This document shows positions 56,607 through 64,000 of a stretch of DNA of 64,000 bases, one piece after another (positions within the stretch are counted from its first letter, which is position 1; each line of letters starts with the position of its first letter). The stretch is from assembly GCF_000519205.1 (NCBI RefSeq), contig NZ_JAFB01000015.1:38874-102873 (forward strand), in the 5' to 3' direction. The notes under the pieces are model-generated. The model saw only the letters and a list, made by a program, of their open reading frames with translations. It searched no databases and was not told the DNA's origin. Both the position numbers and the translations under genes were made by a program. This DNA is from Amycolatopsis taiwanensis DSM 45107. Its GTDB lineage: Bacteria; Actinomycetota; Actinomycetes; Mycobacteriales; Pseudonocardiaceae.

Positions 56607-56937
56607 CAACACCCGGACCTGTACGTCATTTACCACTGTGTCATTCAAAACGCGCGATCGACGAACGCGTCTACGGACCGTGACCTGGGAACGCACATCC
56701 GGCCGACCAGGCTGGCGGCCCGCGGCCGCGTTCGCGAAGCCTTCGGCGGCGCGTCTTCCACCCGCCGATGCACGAACACGGACTTTTGAATGACTTACCA
56801 CGTCAGGCGGGGGTGGCGCGAGGTCTTCCGGTAACAAATTGTGGCTACCATCTTGGCGAGGGGAACCAGATGGGCCTAAGGTCCGTCAACGTCTCACGTA
56901 CGAGGGGCACGTGAGCCGAGTCGAGGGAGCTGGGGGC
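56607..56937. other. Divergent promoter region of ponA2 and whiB4
   Basis: This 331-bp gap has no supported gene. An AT-richer stretch near 56770-56850 may hold the whiB4 promoter. A GTG at 56911 could give whiB4 nine extra residues. Confidence 0.4.
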
Positions 56938-57228
56938 ATGCACTCCAACCAACAACAAAGCTGGCGTATTGACGCGTTGTGCCGGGACACCGATCCGGAT
57001 GAACTCTTCGTGCGCGGAGCGGAGCAGAACCGGGCCAAGATGGTGTGCATGGGCTGCCCGGTACGGACCGAGTGCCTGGCCGAGGCCCTGGACAACCGCA
57101 TCGACTTCGGCATCTGGGGTGGGATGACCGAGCGTGAGCGGCGCGCCTTGCTCCGCCGCCGTCCGGAGGTGGGGTCCTGGTCCGACCTGCTCGAATCCGC
57201 CAAGCGCGACTACGCTGCGATTTCCTAG
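56938..57228 (+). CDS. whiB4: WhiB family iron-sulfur regulator (WhiB4-like)
   Basis: The 96-residue protein has the four WhiB cysteines (ALCRDTDPD, then VCMGCPVRTEC) that bind a [4Fe-4S] cluster, followed by the G[VI]WGG turn (GIWGGMTERERR) and a basic tail for DNA or sigma-factor contact. In mycobacteria WhiB4 responds to oxygen and nitric oxide and condenses DNA. The assignment as WhiB4 rests on position between ponA2 and the ATPase pair. The ATG at 56938 follows GGGAGCTGGGGG. Confidence 0.93.
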   Translation: MHSNQQQSWRIDALCRDTDPDELFVRGAEQNRAKMVCMGCPVRTECLAEALDNRIDFGIWGGMTERERRALLRRRPEVGSWSDLLESAKRDYAAIS

Positions 57229-57287
57229 TAAGTCAGGAGGGGGTATGGGGCTTGCCCTCGGACGGGGATGTGAGGGCGGAGCCCCCG

Positions 57288-58442
57288 CTAAGCGCCGGCC
57301 TGAGGAGTAGGAAGGGGTACCGGGCCGGCCGCCAGTCGTTCGCCGATCTCCCGGAGTCCGGCGATGTCGTGCACGTCGCCGGGAAGCGCGGGCACGCCGG
57401 CGATCGGCACGTCCGGATGCGCCCGGGTGAACCTGGCCAGCAGCCGTCCTTCCCGTTCCGCCAGTGCGACGCGGTCCGCGTGCAGGCGCAGGACCGCGGT
57501 GGCCAGCGGCGCGGTGGTCTCGACCTTCTCCGCCGCGGACAGGGCCGCGGTGGCCGACAGCTCGGCGAGCACCGGATGGGTTCGGTTGACCACCAGACCG
57601 GACAGCGGCATCGACTCCACGGACAACCGTTCGACGAAGAAACTGGCCTCCCGCAGGGCATCCGGTTCGGGCGCGGCCACGACCAGGAACGCGGTGCCGT
57701 CCGAGCGCAGCAGCTGGGCGGTCTTGCGCGCCCGCTCGCGGAAGCCGCCGAACATGCTGTCGAAGGCCTGCATGAACGCCGACGCGTCGGTGAGCAACTG
57801 CCCGCCGATGATCGTCGACACCGCCTTGGCGAAGATCGAAAACCCGGTGGTGACCACCTTCCGGATGCCCCAGCCCCCGGCCTTCGCCGGGCCGGTGAGC
57901 AACCGGATCATGCGCCCGTCGAGCGCGCTGGACAGCCGTGAGGGCGCGTCGAGGAAGTCCAGCGCCGAGCGGCTCGGCGGGGTGTCGACGACGATGAGGT
58001 CCCATTCGTCGGTGGCGGCGAGCTGCCCCAGCTTCTCCATCGCCATGTACTCCTGCGTGCCGGAGAACGACGTGGAAATGGTCTGGTAGAAGGGATTGGC
58101 GAGCAGTTGCTCGGCGCGCTCCGGCCCGGCGTGCGTGCGCACCATGTCGTCGAAGGTGCGTCGCATGTCGAGCATCATCGCCCACAGCTCGCCCTTGGGT
58201 TCGAACCCCGCGACCTGCACCTGCCGGGGATGGTTGCCCAGCTCTCGCAGGCCCAGCGCCTGCGCCAGGCGCCGGGCCGGGTCGATGGTGAGCACGACGG
58301 TCTGCCGGCCGCGCTCGGCCGCGCGCAGGGCGAGCGCGGCCGCGGTCGTGGTCTTGCCGACGCCGCCCGAACCGCAGCAGATGATCACCCGGGACTTCGG
58401 GTCGTCGATCAGGGCGTCGATGTCGATTTCCCGCTGGCTCAC
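57288..58442 (-). CDS. Anion-transporting ATPase-like protein, Get3/ArsA family (Rv3680-like)
   Basis: The 384-residue ATPase has the deviant Walker [17 protein letters not shown] (near residue 25) with the signature lysine, the switch [11 protein letters not shown] and [17 protein letters not shown]. It is a single-domain ArsA/Get3 relative. Mycobacterial homologues Rv3679/Rv3680 work as a pair and influence glycerol and nitric-oxide sensitivity. The GTG at 58442 has AAGGAG 7 bases upstream. The partner lies 40 bp upstream on the same strand, so they form an operon divergent from DUF4177. Confidence 0.92.
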   Translation of the reverse strand: MSQREIDIDALIDDPKSRVIICCGSGGVGKTTTAAALALRAAERGRQTVVLTIDPARRLAQALGLRELGNHPRQVQVAGFEPKGELWAMMLDMRRTFDDMVRTHAGPERAEQLLANPFYQTISTSFSGTQEYMAMEKLGQLAATDEWDLIVVDTPPSRSALDFLDAPSRLSSALDGRMIRLLTGPAKAGGWGIRKVVTTGFSIFAKAVSTIIGGQLLTDASAFMQAFDSMFGGFRERARKTAQLLRSDGTAFLVVAAPEPDALREASFFVERLSVESMPLSGLVVNRTHPVLAELSATAALSAAEKVETTAPLATAVLRLHADRVALAEREGRLLARFTRAHPDVPIAGVPALPGDVHDIAGLREIGERLAAGPVPLPTPQAGA

Positions 58443-58482
58443 TGCCAAGCTCCTTCGCGGTTGCGACCGGGCGCGCGGGCCA

Positions 58483-59487
58483 TCACCGCACCCCCTGGTC
58501 TACCAGGGCTTCGGCGAGGTCGTACAGGGCGGCCACGTCGACCCCGCCGGTGAGATCGGGTAGTTCCAGCGTAGGCAGGTCGGCCTCGGCCAGCTGGTCG
58601 CGGGCGCGCTGCTCGGCGGCGAGTGAGATCGCGTGCTCGACGGTTTCCTCGGCCAGCGCGTCGATCGTGTGCTCGGGCAGTTCGAGCCCGGCGGAAGCGA
58701 GCCCGGCGCGTACCCGGCCGGCGTCGACCCGGCCGTCCGCCGCGGGGCTGATCGAGCGCGCGGGCAGCCGGGGCGGGCGCACCCGGTTGACCAGCACCGC
58801 GCCCGGCCGCAGGTCCGCCCCATCCAGTTCGGCGACGGCCTCGACCGTCTCGCGCACCGGCATCTCCTCCAGCAGCGTCACCAGGTGCACCGCGGTCTCG
58901 CCGGAGTGCAGCAGCCGCACCACGCCCTCCGCCTGGCTGCGGATCGGTCCCGTCTTGGCCAGATCGGTCAGCGCCTTGGTGACGTCGAGGAACTTGACCA
59001 CCCGCCCGGTCGGTGGCGCGTCGACGACCACGGCGTCATAGGTGTGCCGGCCGTCGGCGTCCGTCCGCCCGACACATTCCTTGATCTTCCCGGTGAGCAG
59101 CACGTCACGCAGGCCCGGCGCGAGCGTCGTGGCGAACTCGATCGCGCCCATCCGCCGCAACGTGCGCCCGGCGAACCCCAGGTTGTAGAACATGTCGAAG
59201 TATTCGAGCAGCGCGGCCTCCACGTCGATGTGCAAGGCGCGCAGCTCGCCGCCGCCCGGCGCGGACGCGATCCGCTGCTCGGCGTAGGGCAGGGGCTCGG
59301 TGTCGAACAGTTGAGCGAAGCCCTGTCGCCCTTCGACCTCGATGAGCAGCACCCGGCGTCCCCGGTTGGCCAGCGCGAGGCCGAGGGCCGCGGCAAGGGT
59401 CGTCTTGCCGGTGCCGCCCTTCCCGGTCACGAAGTGGAGCCGAGCGCGGGCGAGTTCGTCGGTCCAACCTGCCAGGGGTGTGGTCAC
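58483..59487 (-). CDS. Anion-transporting ATPase-like protein, Get3/ArsA family (Rv3679-like)
   Basis: The 334-residue ATPase has Walker [20 protein letters not shown] (near residue 20), the anhydride-sensor region [12 protein letters not shown] and [17 protein letters not shown]. It is the first gene of the pair. Start is uncertain: the GTG at 59487 gives [13 protein letters not shown] and is preferred to the TTG-like codons further up because the upstream part is rich in proline and arginine with no domain. Metal or tail-anchored-protein binding is not shown, since a CxxC is not evident. Confidence 0.9.
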   Translation of the reverse strand: MTTPLAGWTDELARARLHFVTGKGGTGKTTLAAALGLALANRGRRVLLIEVEGRQGFAQLFDTEPLPYAEQRIASAPGGGELRALHIDVEAALLEYFDMFYNLGFAGRTLRRMGAIEFATTLAPGLRDVLLTGKIKECVGRTDADGRHTYDAVVVDAPPTGRVVKFLDVTKALTDLAKTGPIRSQAEGVVRLLHSGETAVHLVTLLEEMPVRETVEAVAELDGADLRPGAVLVNRVRPPRLPARSISPAADGRVDAGRVRAGLASAGLELPEHTIDALAEETVEHAISLAAEQRARDQLAEADLPTLELPDLTGGVDVAALYDLAEALVDQGVR

Positions 59488-59732
59488 TAGCGAAGCGTAG
59501 CCAGCCGGGAGGTCCGCCGGGGGCCGCGGGGAGACGCAAACCACGGTCTCGCCGCTTGGCGATCTTGTTGTGCCGCCCCGTCACCGTCGCGTCTATAAAG
59601 TATCCATAAAGGACAAACGGTCGAGATCGGTGCACCCGGAGGGTTGGCGACGGCGGCGGGCAGGTTGATCACGCTCCGCTACCTGGCTCGGGTCGTTCGG
59701 CACCTACTTGATCCCCTCGTTACGCTCAGCCC

Positions 59733-59894
59733 ATGAGCGCCACCAAGTGGGAGTACGCCACTGTTCCGCTGTTGATTCACGCGACCAAGCAGATCCTGGA
59801 CCAGTGGGGCGAGGACGGCTGGGAGCTGGTCACCGTGCTGCCGAGCCCGACCGGCGAACAGCACGTCGCGTACCTCAAGCGGGTGAAGGGGTGA
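59733..59894 (+). CDS. DUF4177 small protein (Rv3678A-like)
   Basis: The 53-residue protein reads MSATKWEYATVPLLIHATKQ and continues to ELVTVLPSPTGEQHVAYLKRVKG, the compact DUF4177 fold (WEY, then WGEDGWELV). It is too short for most gene finders but is conserved at this place between the ATPase pair and RidA in mycobacteria. Function is unknown. It starts the rightward gene block with ridA, 76 bp ahead of it. Confidence 0.88.
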   Translation: MSATKWEYATVPLLIHATKQILDQWGEDGWELVTVLPSPTGEQHVAYLKRVKG

Positions 59895-59970
59895 GCAGTC
59901 TCGTGCCAAGCCGCGGCAATAACGGTGACCAGCACGCGCACCCCGCGTGCCTCCTCGCGGAGGGACTGGC

Positions 59971-60426
59971 GTGAGCTGGTCTTCCCGGCTGGCCGAACTC
60001 GGGATCACCCTGCCCGCCGTCGCGGCGCCGGTCGCCGCGTACGTGCCGGCCGTGCGTACCGGATCCCTCGTCTACACCTCCGGCCAGCTGCCCTTCATCG
60101 AGGGGGAACTCGCCGCGACCGGCAAGGTTGGGGCCGAGGTCAGTCCGGAGGAGGCCAAGCGGCACGCCCGCACGTGCGCGCTCAACGCCCTCGCCGCGGT
60201 GCACGCCCTGGTCGGCGTCGACTCGGTGGTCCGCGTGGTCAAGCTGGTCGGGTTCGTGGCGTCGGCGGAGGGGTTCACCGGGCAGCCGGCCGTGGTCAAC
60301 GGCGCGTCCGAGGCGCTGGGCGAGATCTTCGGGGCGGCGGGCGCGCACGCGCGGTCGGCCGTCGGGGTCGCTGAGCTTCCGTTGGGGGCACCTGTCGAGA
60401 TCGAACTGATCGTGGAGGTGGAGTGA
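59971..60426 (+). CDS. RidA/YjgF family protein (Rv3678c-like)
   Basis: The 151-residue protein has the RidA fold: LVYTSGQLPFIEGELAATGKVG, then AKRHARTCALNALAAVHAL and VNGASEALGEIFG. RidA proteins hydrolyse reactive enamines or imines, although this longer subgroup (Rv3678c) has uncertain activity. The usual catalytic arginine in the C-terminal GxPxxARSAVGVAELPLG region appears in HARSAVGVAELPLGAPVEIE. GTG at 59971 has CGGAGGG upstream. It is coupled to the next gene by TGATG. Confidence 0.88.
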   Translation: MSWSSRLAELGITLPAVAAPVAAYVPAVRTGSLVYTSGQLPFIEGELAATGKVGAEVSPEEAKRHARTCALNALAAVHALVGVDSVVRVVKLVGFVASAEGFTGQPAVVNGASEALGEIFGAAGAHARSAVGVAELPLGAPVEIELIVEVE

Positions 60427-61040
60427 TGGATCCGGACATCGAGGCGGCTTGTCACGAACTGCTGTTGCGTCTGGCCGGCCGGATGCCGGACCAGTTGCTC
60501 TGGCGATTCCGGGACTGGCTGGGCGAAGGCGCGATGACCACCCTCGCGCGCATCCTTCCGCGCACTTTGCTAAAGCACAACATTGACCTTGATCAACCCG
60601 AGTATCGCCTGCTGGTCGCCGGGCTGGTTCCGCACGGCGCGGATTGGCACCAGGTCAGTTCGACGCTCGGGGTAGACGACATCGGCGAGAACCGGTACAC
60701 ATTCACCGAGAGTGCGCCCGATCGGGTGAACTCTGTCGATCCAGTGTCCGCGCTGGTTCACGCCACGTTACGTGGCCGGCCGGATGTGGGCGAGGTACGG
60801 GAAAGCTGGCGGCACGGTGAAGGGGAACCGAAGCGGGTGTTGCTGATCACCGCACTGGCCGGCCTGCCGAGGTTGACCGGCGAGCTGCAGCGGGTCCTGC
60901 GCGTGCTGGGGGACGAGGAGCCCAGCGTGGAGGTCATGCCGCCGCGGTTCGAGCCGCCAACCTATCACCAGGCCGCGCTGGCCAGTTCCGGTCTGGTCTG
61001 CACCGGCGCGGCTGAGGGCGGTCACCGGCTCGCCGCATAG
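60426..61040 (+). CDS. Conserved-context hypothetical protein A (paralogue of the next gene)
   Basis: The 204-residue protein starts at an ATG overlapping the ridA stop. It is mostly helical at the N-terminus (ACHELLLRLAGRMPDQLLWRFRDW) and has an alpha/beta C-terminal half (EVRESWRHGEGEPKRVLLITALAG). The C-terminal 80 residues parallel those of the next gene (VHAIWR, QRVVLVEI, AVVEVTG). It carries one cysteine early and one late. No catalytic motif or membrane span is visible. It belongs to a pair of tandem divergent copies inside a conserved redox-linked block. Confidence 0.75.
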   Translation: MDPDIEAACHELLLRLAGRMPDQLLWRFRDWLGEGAMTTLARILPRTLLKHNIDLDQPEYRLLVAGLVPHGADWHQVSSTLGVDDIGENRYTFTESAPDRVNSVDPVSALVHATLRGRPDVGEVRESWRHGEGEPKRVLLITALAGLPRLTGELQRVLRVLGDEEPSVEVMPPRFEPPTYHQAALASSGLVCTGAAEGGHRLAA

Positions 61041-61079
61041 CGGCTCGCCCGGCAAGAGCCGTTGGAGGGAGAAGGGCAA

Positions 61080-62177
61080 ATGGCGGACGTCCATGACGGG
61101 ATCGCGGCCGACGGGTTCGCGGTGCCGTTGCGGCTGCACAACCTACTGCTCGCGCTGGCCGGGAGGCTGGATGACACTGCGTTGTCCGAAGCGCGAGAGC
61201 TGACCGCGCGAGCCCGGCTGGATGAGGCGGCCGAGTTGATCGCCGGCGCGCTGATCGCCGGCCAGCTGCCGGTTCGCGAAACCGAACAGCACGAGCTGGG
61301 GCTCATCCTCGAGCTGAGCCGTTCCGACGCGGCACTCGCGGATCACCTGATGGTCGACGACGCGGAAGCGGACAACGGCGTGCTGCACCGCTTCACCGGT
61401 GACAACAACCCTGAGGAGGGCATCGCCGACGCGCTCGACCGCACCCTGCAGGTGCTGCCGGATCTGCGCTCGGTGCACGCCATCTGGCGCAACACCCCGG
61501 CCGGCAGCGTGCCCGGGCCGCTCCCGCAGCGGGTCGTGCTCGTCGAGATCGGCCCGGAGGGCAACCCGCCGGCCGCGGCGTACCGGATCGACGCCGCATT
61601 GCGCCGGGCGGGCATCCGCGCGGTCGTCGAGGTGACCGGTCCGGACACCGAGCGGACCCGGTACTACGACCAGGCGCTGAACTCGGCGACCGCGGTGTGG
61701 CTGGCCGGCTCCACCGTGCACTCCTCGCCGCCCTCCTCGCCCGAGACGACCGAGACGACCGACCAGGCCGGACGACACGTCGCCGTGGACGCACCCGCTT
61801 CCCCGGAGCCGGTTCAGGCGTCCAGTGGTCCAGGACACATATTCGGCCCCCGCGAGGAGGAACCGGACGCCGACCGCGTCGAGCGGACCATGGACCTCAC
61901 CTCCGCCGAGGTCGCGCAGCTGCGTGCGGCGCTGGCGGAGGACGACGAGCGGCGGGGCAAGGCGATCGCGGCCGCGGCCATCGGCCCCGACGAGGTCATC
62001 GAGATTCCCGAGCTCGACCTGGACGACCCGCAGCTGTCCGAGCGTGATCGTCAGCTCTTACGCGAGCTGCACGCCGAGCTCGCCGAACGGGAGCGGGCCG
62101 AGGGGGAGAAGGTGCACCTGAACGGCTCGGGCGCCGCTGATGACCAAGCGCGCTGGGTGGACGGCTTCTCCGGCTGA
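61080..62177 (+). CDS. Conserved-context hypothetical protein B (paralogue of the preceding gene)
   Basis: The 365-residue protein shares the layout of the previous protein for about 220 residues (LLLALAGRLDDTALSEARE at the start, VHAIWRNTPAGSVPGPLPQ and RVVLVEIGPEGNPPAAAY later), then has a proline/serine/threonine linker and an acidic helical tail with TMDLTSAEVAQLRAALAEDDE. The tail looks coiled and may mediate protein contact. A strong ribosome site (GGAGGGAGAAGG) fixes the ATG at 61080. No known family is recognised. Confidence 0.8.
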   Translation: MADVHDGIAADGFAVPLRLHNLLLALAGRLDDTALSEARELTARARLDEAAELIAGALIAGQLPVRETEQHELGLILELSRSDAALADHLMVDDAEADNGVLHRFTGDNNPEEGIADALDRTLQVLPDLRSVHAIWRNTPAGSVPGPLPQRVVLVEIGPEGNPPAAAYRIDAALRRAGIRAVVEVTGPDTERTRYYDQALNSATAVWLAGSTVHSSPPSSPETTETTDQAGRHVAVDAPASPEPVQASSGPGHIFGPREEEPDADRVERTMDLTSAEVAQLRAALAEDDERRGKAIAAAAIGPDEVIEIPELDLDDPQLSERDRQLLRELHAELAERERAEGEKVHLNGSGAADDQARWVDGFSG

Positions 62178-62260
62178 GGCCAAGGGTTTCGAATAACGCA
62201 GGCTGTGGCGTCGCGCGAAGATCGGTGCGTTACCGGCCTGTCGTGCGTCACACTGTCAGC

Positions 62261-63058
62261 GTGTCCGAACTGAATTTCCGGCTGCCGGGACGGCTGCGGT
62301 TCTCCGAAGAAATGCCGGAGAACCCGGCCGTTCCCCGTGACGCGGCGACCGTTGTCCTGCTTCGCGACTCCGACCAGGGGCTCGAAGTGTTCCTGCTCCG
62401 CCGGGTGGCCGCCATGGCCTTCGCACCCGGGATGACCGTCTTCCCTGGAGGCGGTGTGGACCAGCGTGACGCCGACGAGTCGGTGCGCTGGGCGGGGCCG
62501 GAGCCCAGCGTGTGGGCGGAGGAGTTCGCGGGTACCGAGCCGCTCGGGCGGGCCCTGGTCTGCGCCGCCGTACGGGAAACCTTCGAGGAGTCCGGAGTTC
62601 TCCTGGCCGGCACCGAGAAAGGCGTGGTCGAGGACGCGACGCGGTTCGGCGACGCGCGGCAGGCGCTGGTGTCGCGTGAGCTGTCGCTGGCCTCGTTCCT
62701 GCGAGACGAGGGCTTGATCCTGCGCGCCGACCTGCTCCGGCCGTGGGCGCACTGGATCACGCCGGCTCAGGAGAAACGCCGCTACGACACGAGGTTCTTC
62801 GTCGCCGTGCTTCCGGATGGACAGCATGCCGACGGCGTCACCACCGAAGCCGAGTCCGCCGGCTGGCAACGTCCCCAGGACGCGCTGGCCGATGCCGAGG
62901 AGGGCCGAAGCATGCTGATGCCGCCGACCTGGCACACGTTGACCGAACTCGCGAAGTTCCCTTCGGCCGCTGATGTTCTCGCCGCGGACCGCACGATCGT
63001 GCCGATCACTCCGACGATCGTCCGCGACGGGGACGGACTTCGGGTGGTGGTGAAGTGA
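62261..63058 (+). CDS. NUDIX hydrolase with split Nudix box
   Basis: The 265-residue protein has Nudix signature parts PGGGVDQRD and AAVRETFEESGVLLAG, separated by an insertion of about 40 residues. The insertion makes this a CoA-type (NUDT7/NUDT19-like) or other long-loop Nudix subfamily. The REXXEESG core is intact, so it should hydrolyse a nucleoside-diphosphate-linked substrate with Mg ions. The GTG at 62261 precedes SELNFRLPGRLRF. It is coupled to the next gene through a GTGA overlap. Confidence 0.88.
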   Translation: MSELNFRLPGRLRFSEEMPENPAVPRDAATVVLLRDSDQGLEVFLLRRVAAMAFAPGMTVFPGGGVDQRDADESVRWAGPEPSVWAEEFAGTEPLGRALVCAAVRETFEESGVLLAGTEKGVVEDATRFGDARQALVSRELSLASFLRDEGLILRADLLRPWAHWITPAQEKRRYDTRFFVAVLPDGQHADGVTTEAESAGWQRPQDALADAEEGRSMLMPPTWHTLTELAKFPSAADVLAADRTIVPITPTIVRDGDGLRVVVK

Positions 63059-63834
63059 AGCACCCGGCCTACGGACAGCTACGTCAGGTTTCGGCGACCG
63101 CCTCGGTCTTGCTGGAGAACAACCCCTCGTCGATGACCCTCGAAGGCACCAACACCTGGGTGCTGCGTGCGCCCGGCGCGGCGGAGAGCGTGATCGTCGA
63201 CCCGGGCTACGAAGATCTCGATCACCTGCCGAAGCTCACCGAACCGGGGCCGGTGACGCTGATTCTGCTGACCCATCACCATCCCGATCACGCCGAAGGC
63301 GCGCCTTGGCTGGCCGAACGTGTCGGTGCGCCGGTGCGGGCCCTCGATCCCGCCCTGTGCCGGGACGCGGAGCCGCTCGCGGAGGGCGAGACGATTTCCG
63401 CCGCGGGACTGGAAATCGAGGTCGTGCACACTCCTGGGCACACCGCGGACTCGGCTTGCCTGCGCTTCGGCGACCACCTGCTGACCGGTGACACGATCCT
63501 GGGCCGGGGCACGACCGTCCTGTCCGACCTCGGTTCCTACCTGAATTCGCTGCGGAAGCTGCTCCTCCTGCCGGCCGGCCTGACCGGGCTGCCCGGCCAC
63601 GGACCCGAGATCGGCGACCTGCGGGCCACCGTGCGCGAGTACCTGGCCCACCGGGAGCAGCGGCTCGACCAGGTCCGTGCGGCGCTGGCCGAACTCGGCG
63701 ATGACGCGACGGCGCGCCAGATCGTCGAGCATGTCTACGCCGACGTCGATCCGGCGCTGTGGGGTCCGGCCGAGCACAGCGTCCGCGCCCAACTGGACTA
63801 CCTCATCGGCGGCGCGAGTCCCACCCTCCGGTAG
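63055..63834 (+). CDS. Metallo-beta-lactamase-fold hydrolase (Rv3677c-like)
   Basis: The 259-residue enzyme has the metal motif THHHPDHAEG near residue 74, later ligands in VHTPGHTADSACLRF, LTGDTILG and LPGHGPEI, and a C-terminal helical region, as in LACTB2-like hydrolases. It starts at a GTG overlapping the Nudix stop. Homologues lie beside crp and nth in mycobacteria. The last codons GASPTLR and the TAG are formed by the first unit of the 22-bp repeat array, so the native end may have been altered. Confidence 0.91.
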   Translation: MKHPAYGQLRQVSATASVLLENNPSSMTLEGTNTWVLRAPGAAESVIVDPGYEDLDHLPKLTEPGPVTLILLTHHHPDHAEGAPWLAERVGAPVRALDPALCRDAEPLAEGETISAAGLEIEVVHTPGHTADSACLRFGDHLLTGDTILGRGTTVLSDLGSYLNSLRKLLLLPAGLTGLPGHGPEIGDLRATVREYLAHREQRLDQVRAALAELGDDATARQIVEHVYADVDPALWGPAEHSVRAQLDYLIGGASPTLR

Positions 63835-64000
63835 CGCGTGTCCCACGCTCCGGTAGCGCGTGTCCCACGCTCCGGTAGCGCGTGTCCCACGTTCCCGTAC
63901 CGCGAGTTCCACGCTCCGGTAGCGCGTGTCCCACACTCCCGTACCGCGAGTTCCACACTCCCGTACCGCGAGTTCCACGCTCCGGTAGCGCGTGTCCCAC
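63812..64000 (+). repeat. Tandem array of 22-bp units at the end of the window
   Basis: Eight full units and one cut unit follow each other without spacers, starting at 63812, 63834, 63856, 63878, 63900, 63922, 63944, 63966 and 63988. Typical units begin GCGCGTGTCCCAC or CCGCGAGTTCCAC and end with CTCCGGTA or CTCCCGTA. The two forms alternate in part. The first unit overlaps the 3' end of the hydrolase gene, and the array continues past the window. Confidence 0.92.

Noticed and set aside
63812..64000. Possible CRISPR array
   Set aside because: Units are contiguous with no spacers, vary in sequence, and share a family with non-CRISPR copies at 49.5 kb. No cas genes are present.

Overview
This 64 kb window is high-GC chromosomal DNA from a filamentous or related actinomycete. 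The base composition, frequent GTG and TTG starts, a WhiB protein, XRE/DUF397 regulators and a Get3-like ATPase pair all point that way. Gene content is compatible with Pseudonocardiaceae (Amycolatopsis-like), but that assignment is an inference. The backbone follows the order known from Mycobacterium tuberculosis between Rv3721c and Rv3677c: ffs and dnaX (17.8-20.3 kb), cell-wall amidase, ybaB and recR (20.9-22.8 kb), leuA (35.9-37.7 kb), ask-asd (40.7-43.0 kb), metallophosphoesterase, ponA2, whiB4, two anion-transporting ATPases, a DUF4177 protein, RidA and a metallo-beta-lactamase-fold hydrolase (52.7-63.8 kb). Accessory genes fill the gaps.

Region by region. 0-7.4 kb: a PAS-GGDEF-EAL protein cut by the window edge, a membrane serine/threonine kinase, a MetE-like methyltransferase, an IclR regulator and p-hydroxybenzoate hydroxylase (pobA). 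7.4-8.0 kb is a scar with a perfect 24-bp inverted repeat, a helix-turn-helix relic and a decayed internally deleted copy of pobA. 8.0-12.8 kb: an ArsR/SRPBCC pair, an HrtBA-like efflux operon with TetR regulator and a frameshifted monooxygenase, and a helix-turn-helix/Clp-N fusion regulator. 12.8-17.7 kb: 6-phosphogluconate dehydrogenase, an XRE/DUF397 cluster, HxlR and a tautomerase.

22.9-28.8 kb is a five-gene peptide-type ABC importer operon. 29-35.7 kb carries DedA, EamA, SDR and LysR genes, then an ECF41-type sigma factor divergent from a carboxymuconolactone-decarboxylase-like gene and an NmrA-like oxidoreductase; both promoters carry the same motif at the same spacing. leuA is preceded by what looks like a leucine attenuator. 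43-52 kb is a mixed accessory stretch with a lipoprotein, a broken DoxX gene, MFS, esterase, Dps, glutamate decarboxylase, S9 peptidase and methyltransferase genes, ended by tRNA-Pro(CGG).

The most unusual signals are the paired ECF41-type promoters, a 22-bp repeat family seen at 49.5 kb and 63.8 kb (at 63.8 kb it supplies the stop codon of the upstream gene), two tandem divergent paralogues of unknown function (60.4-62.2 kb), the self-contained Clp-N regulator with tandem palindromes, and several precise operator-like palindromes next to one-component regulators. All function calls come from reading the sequence; no database search was run.
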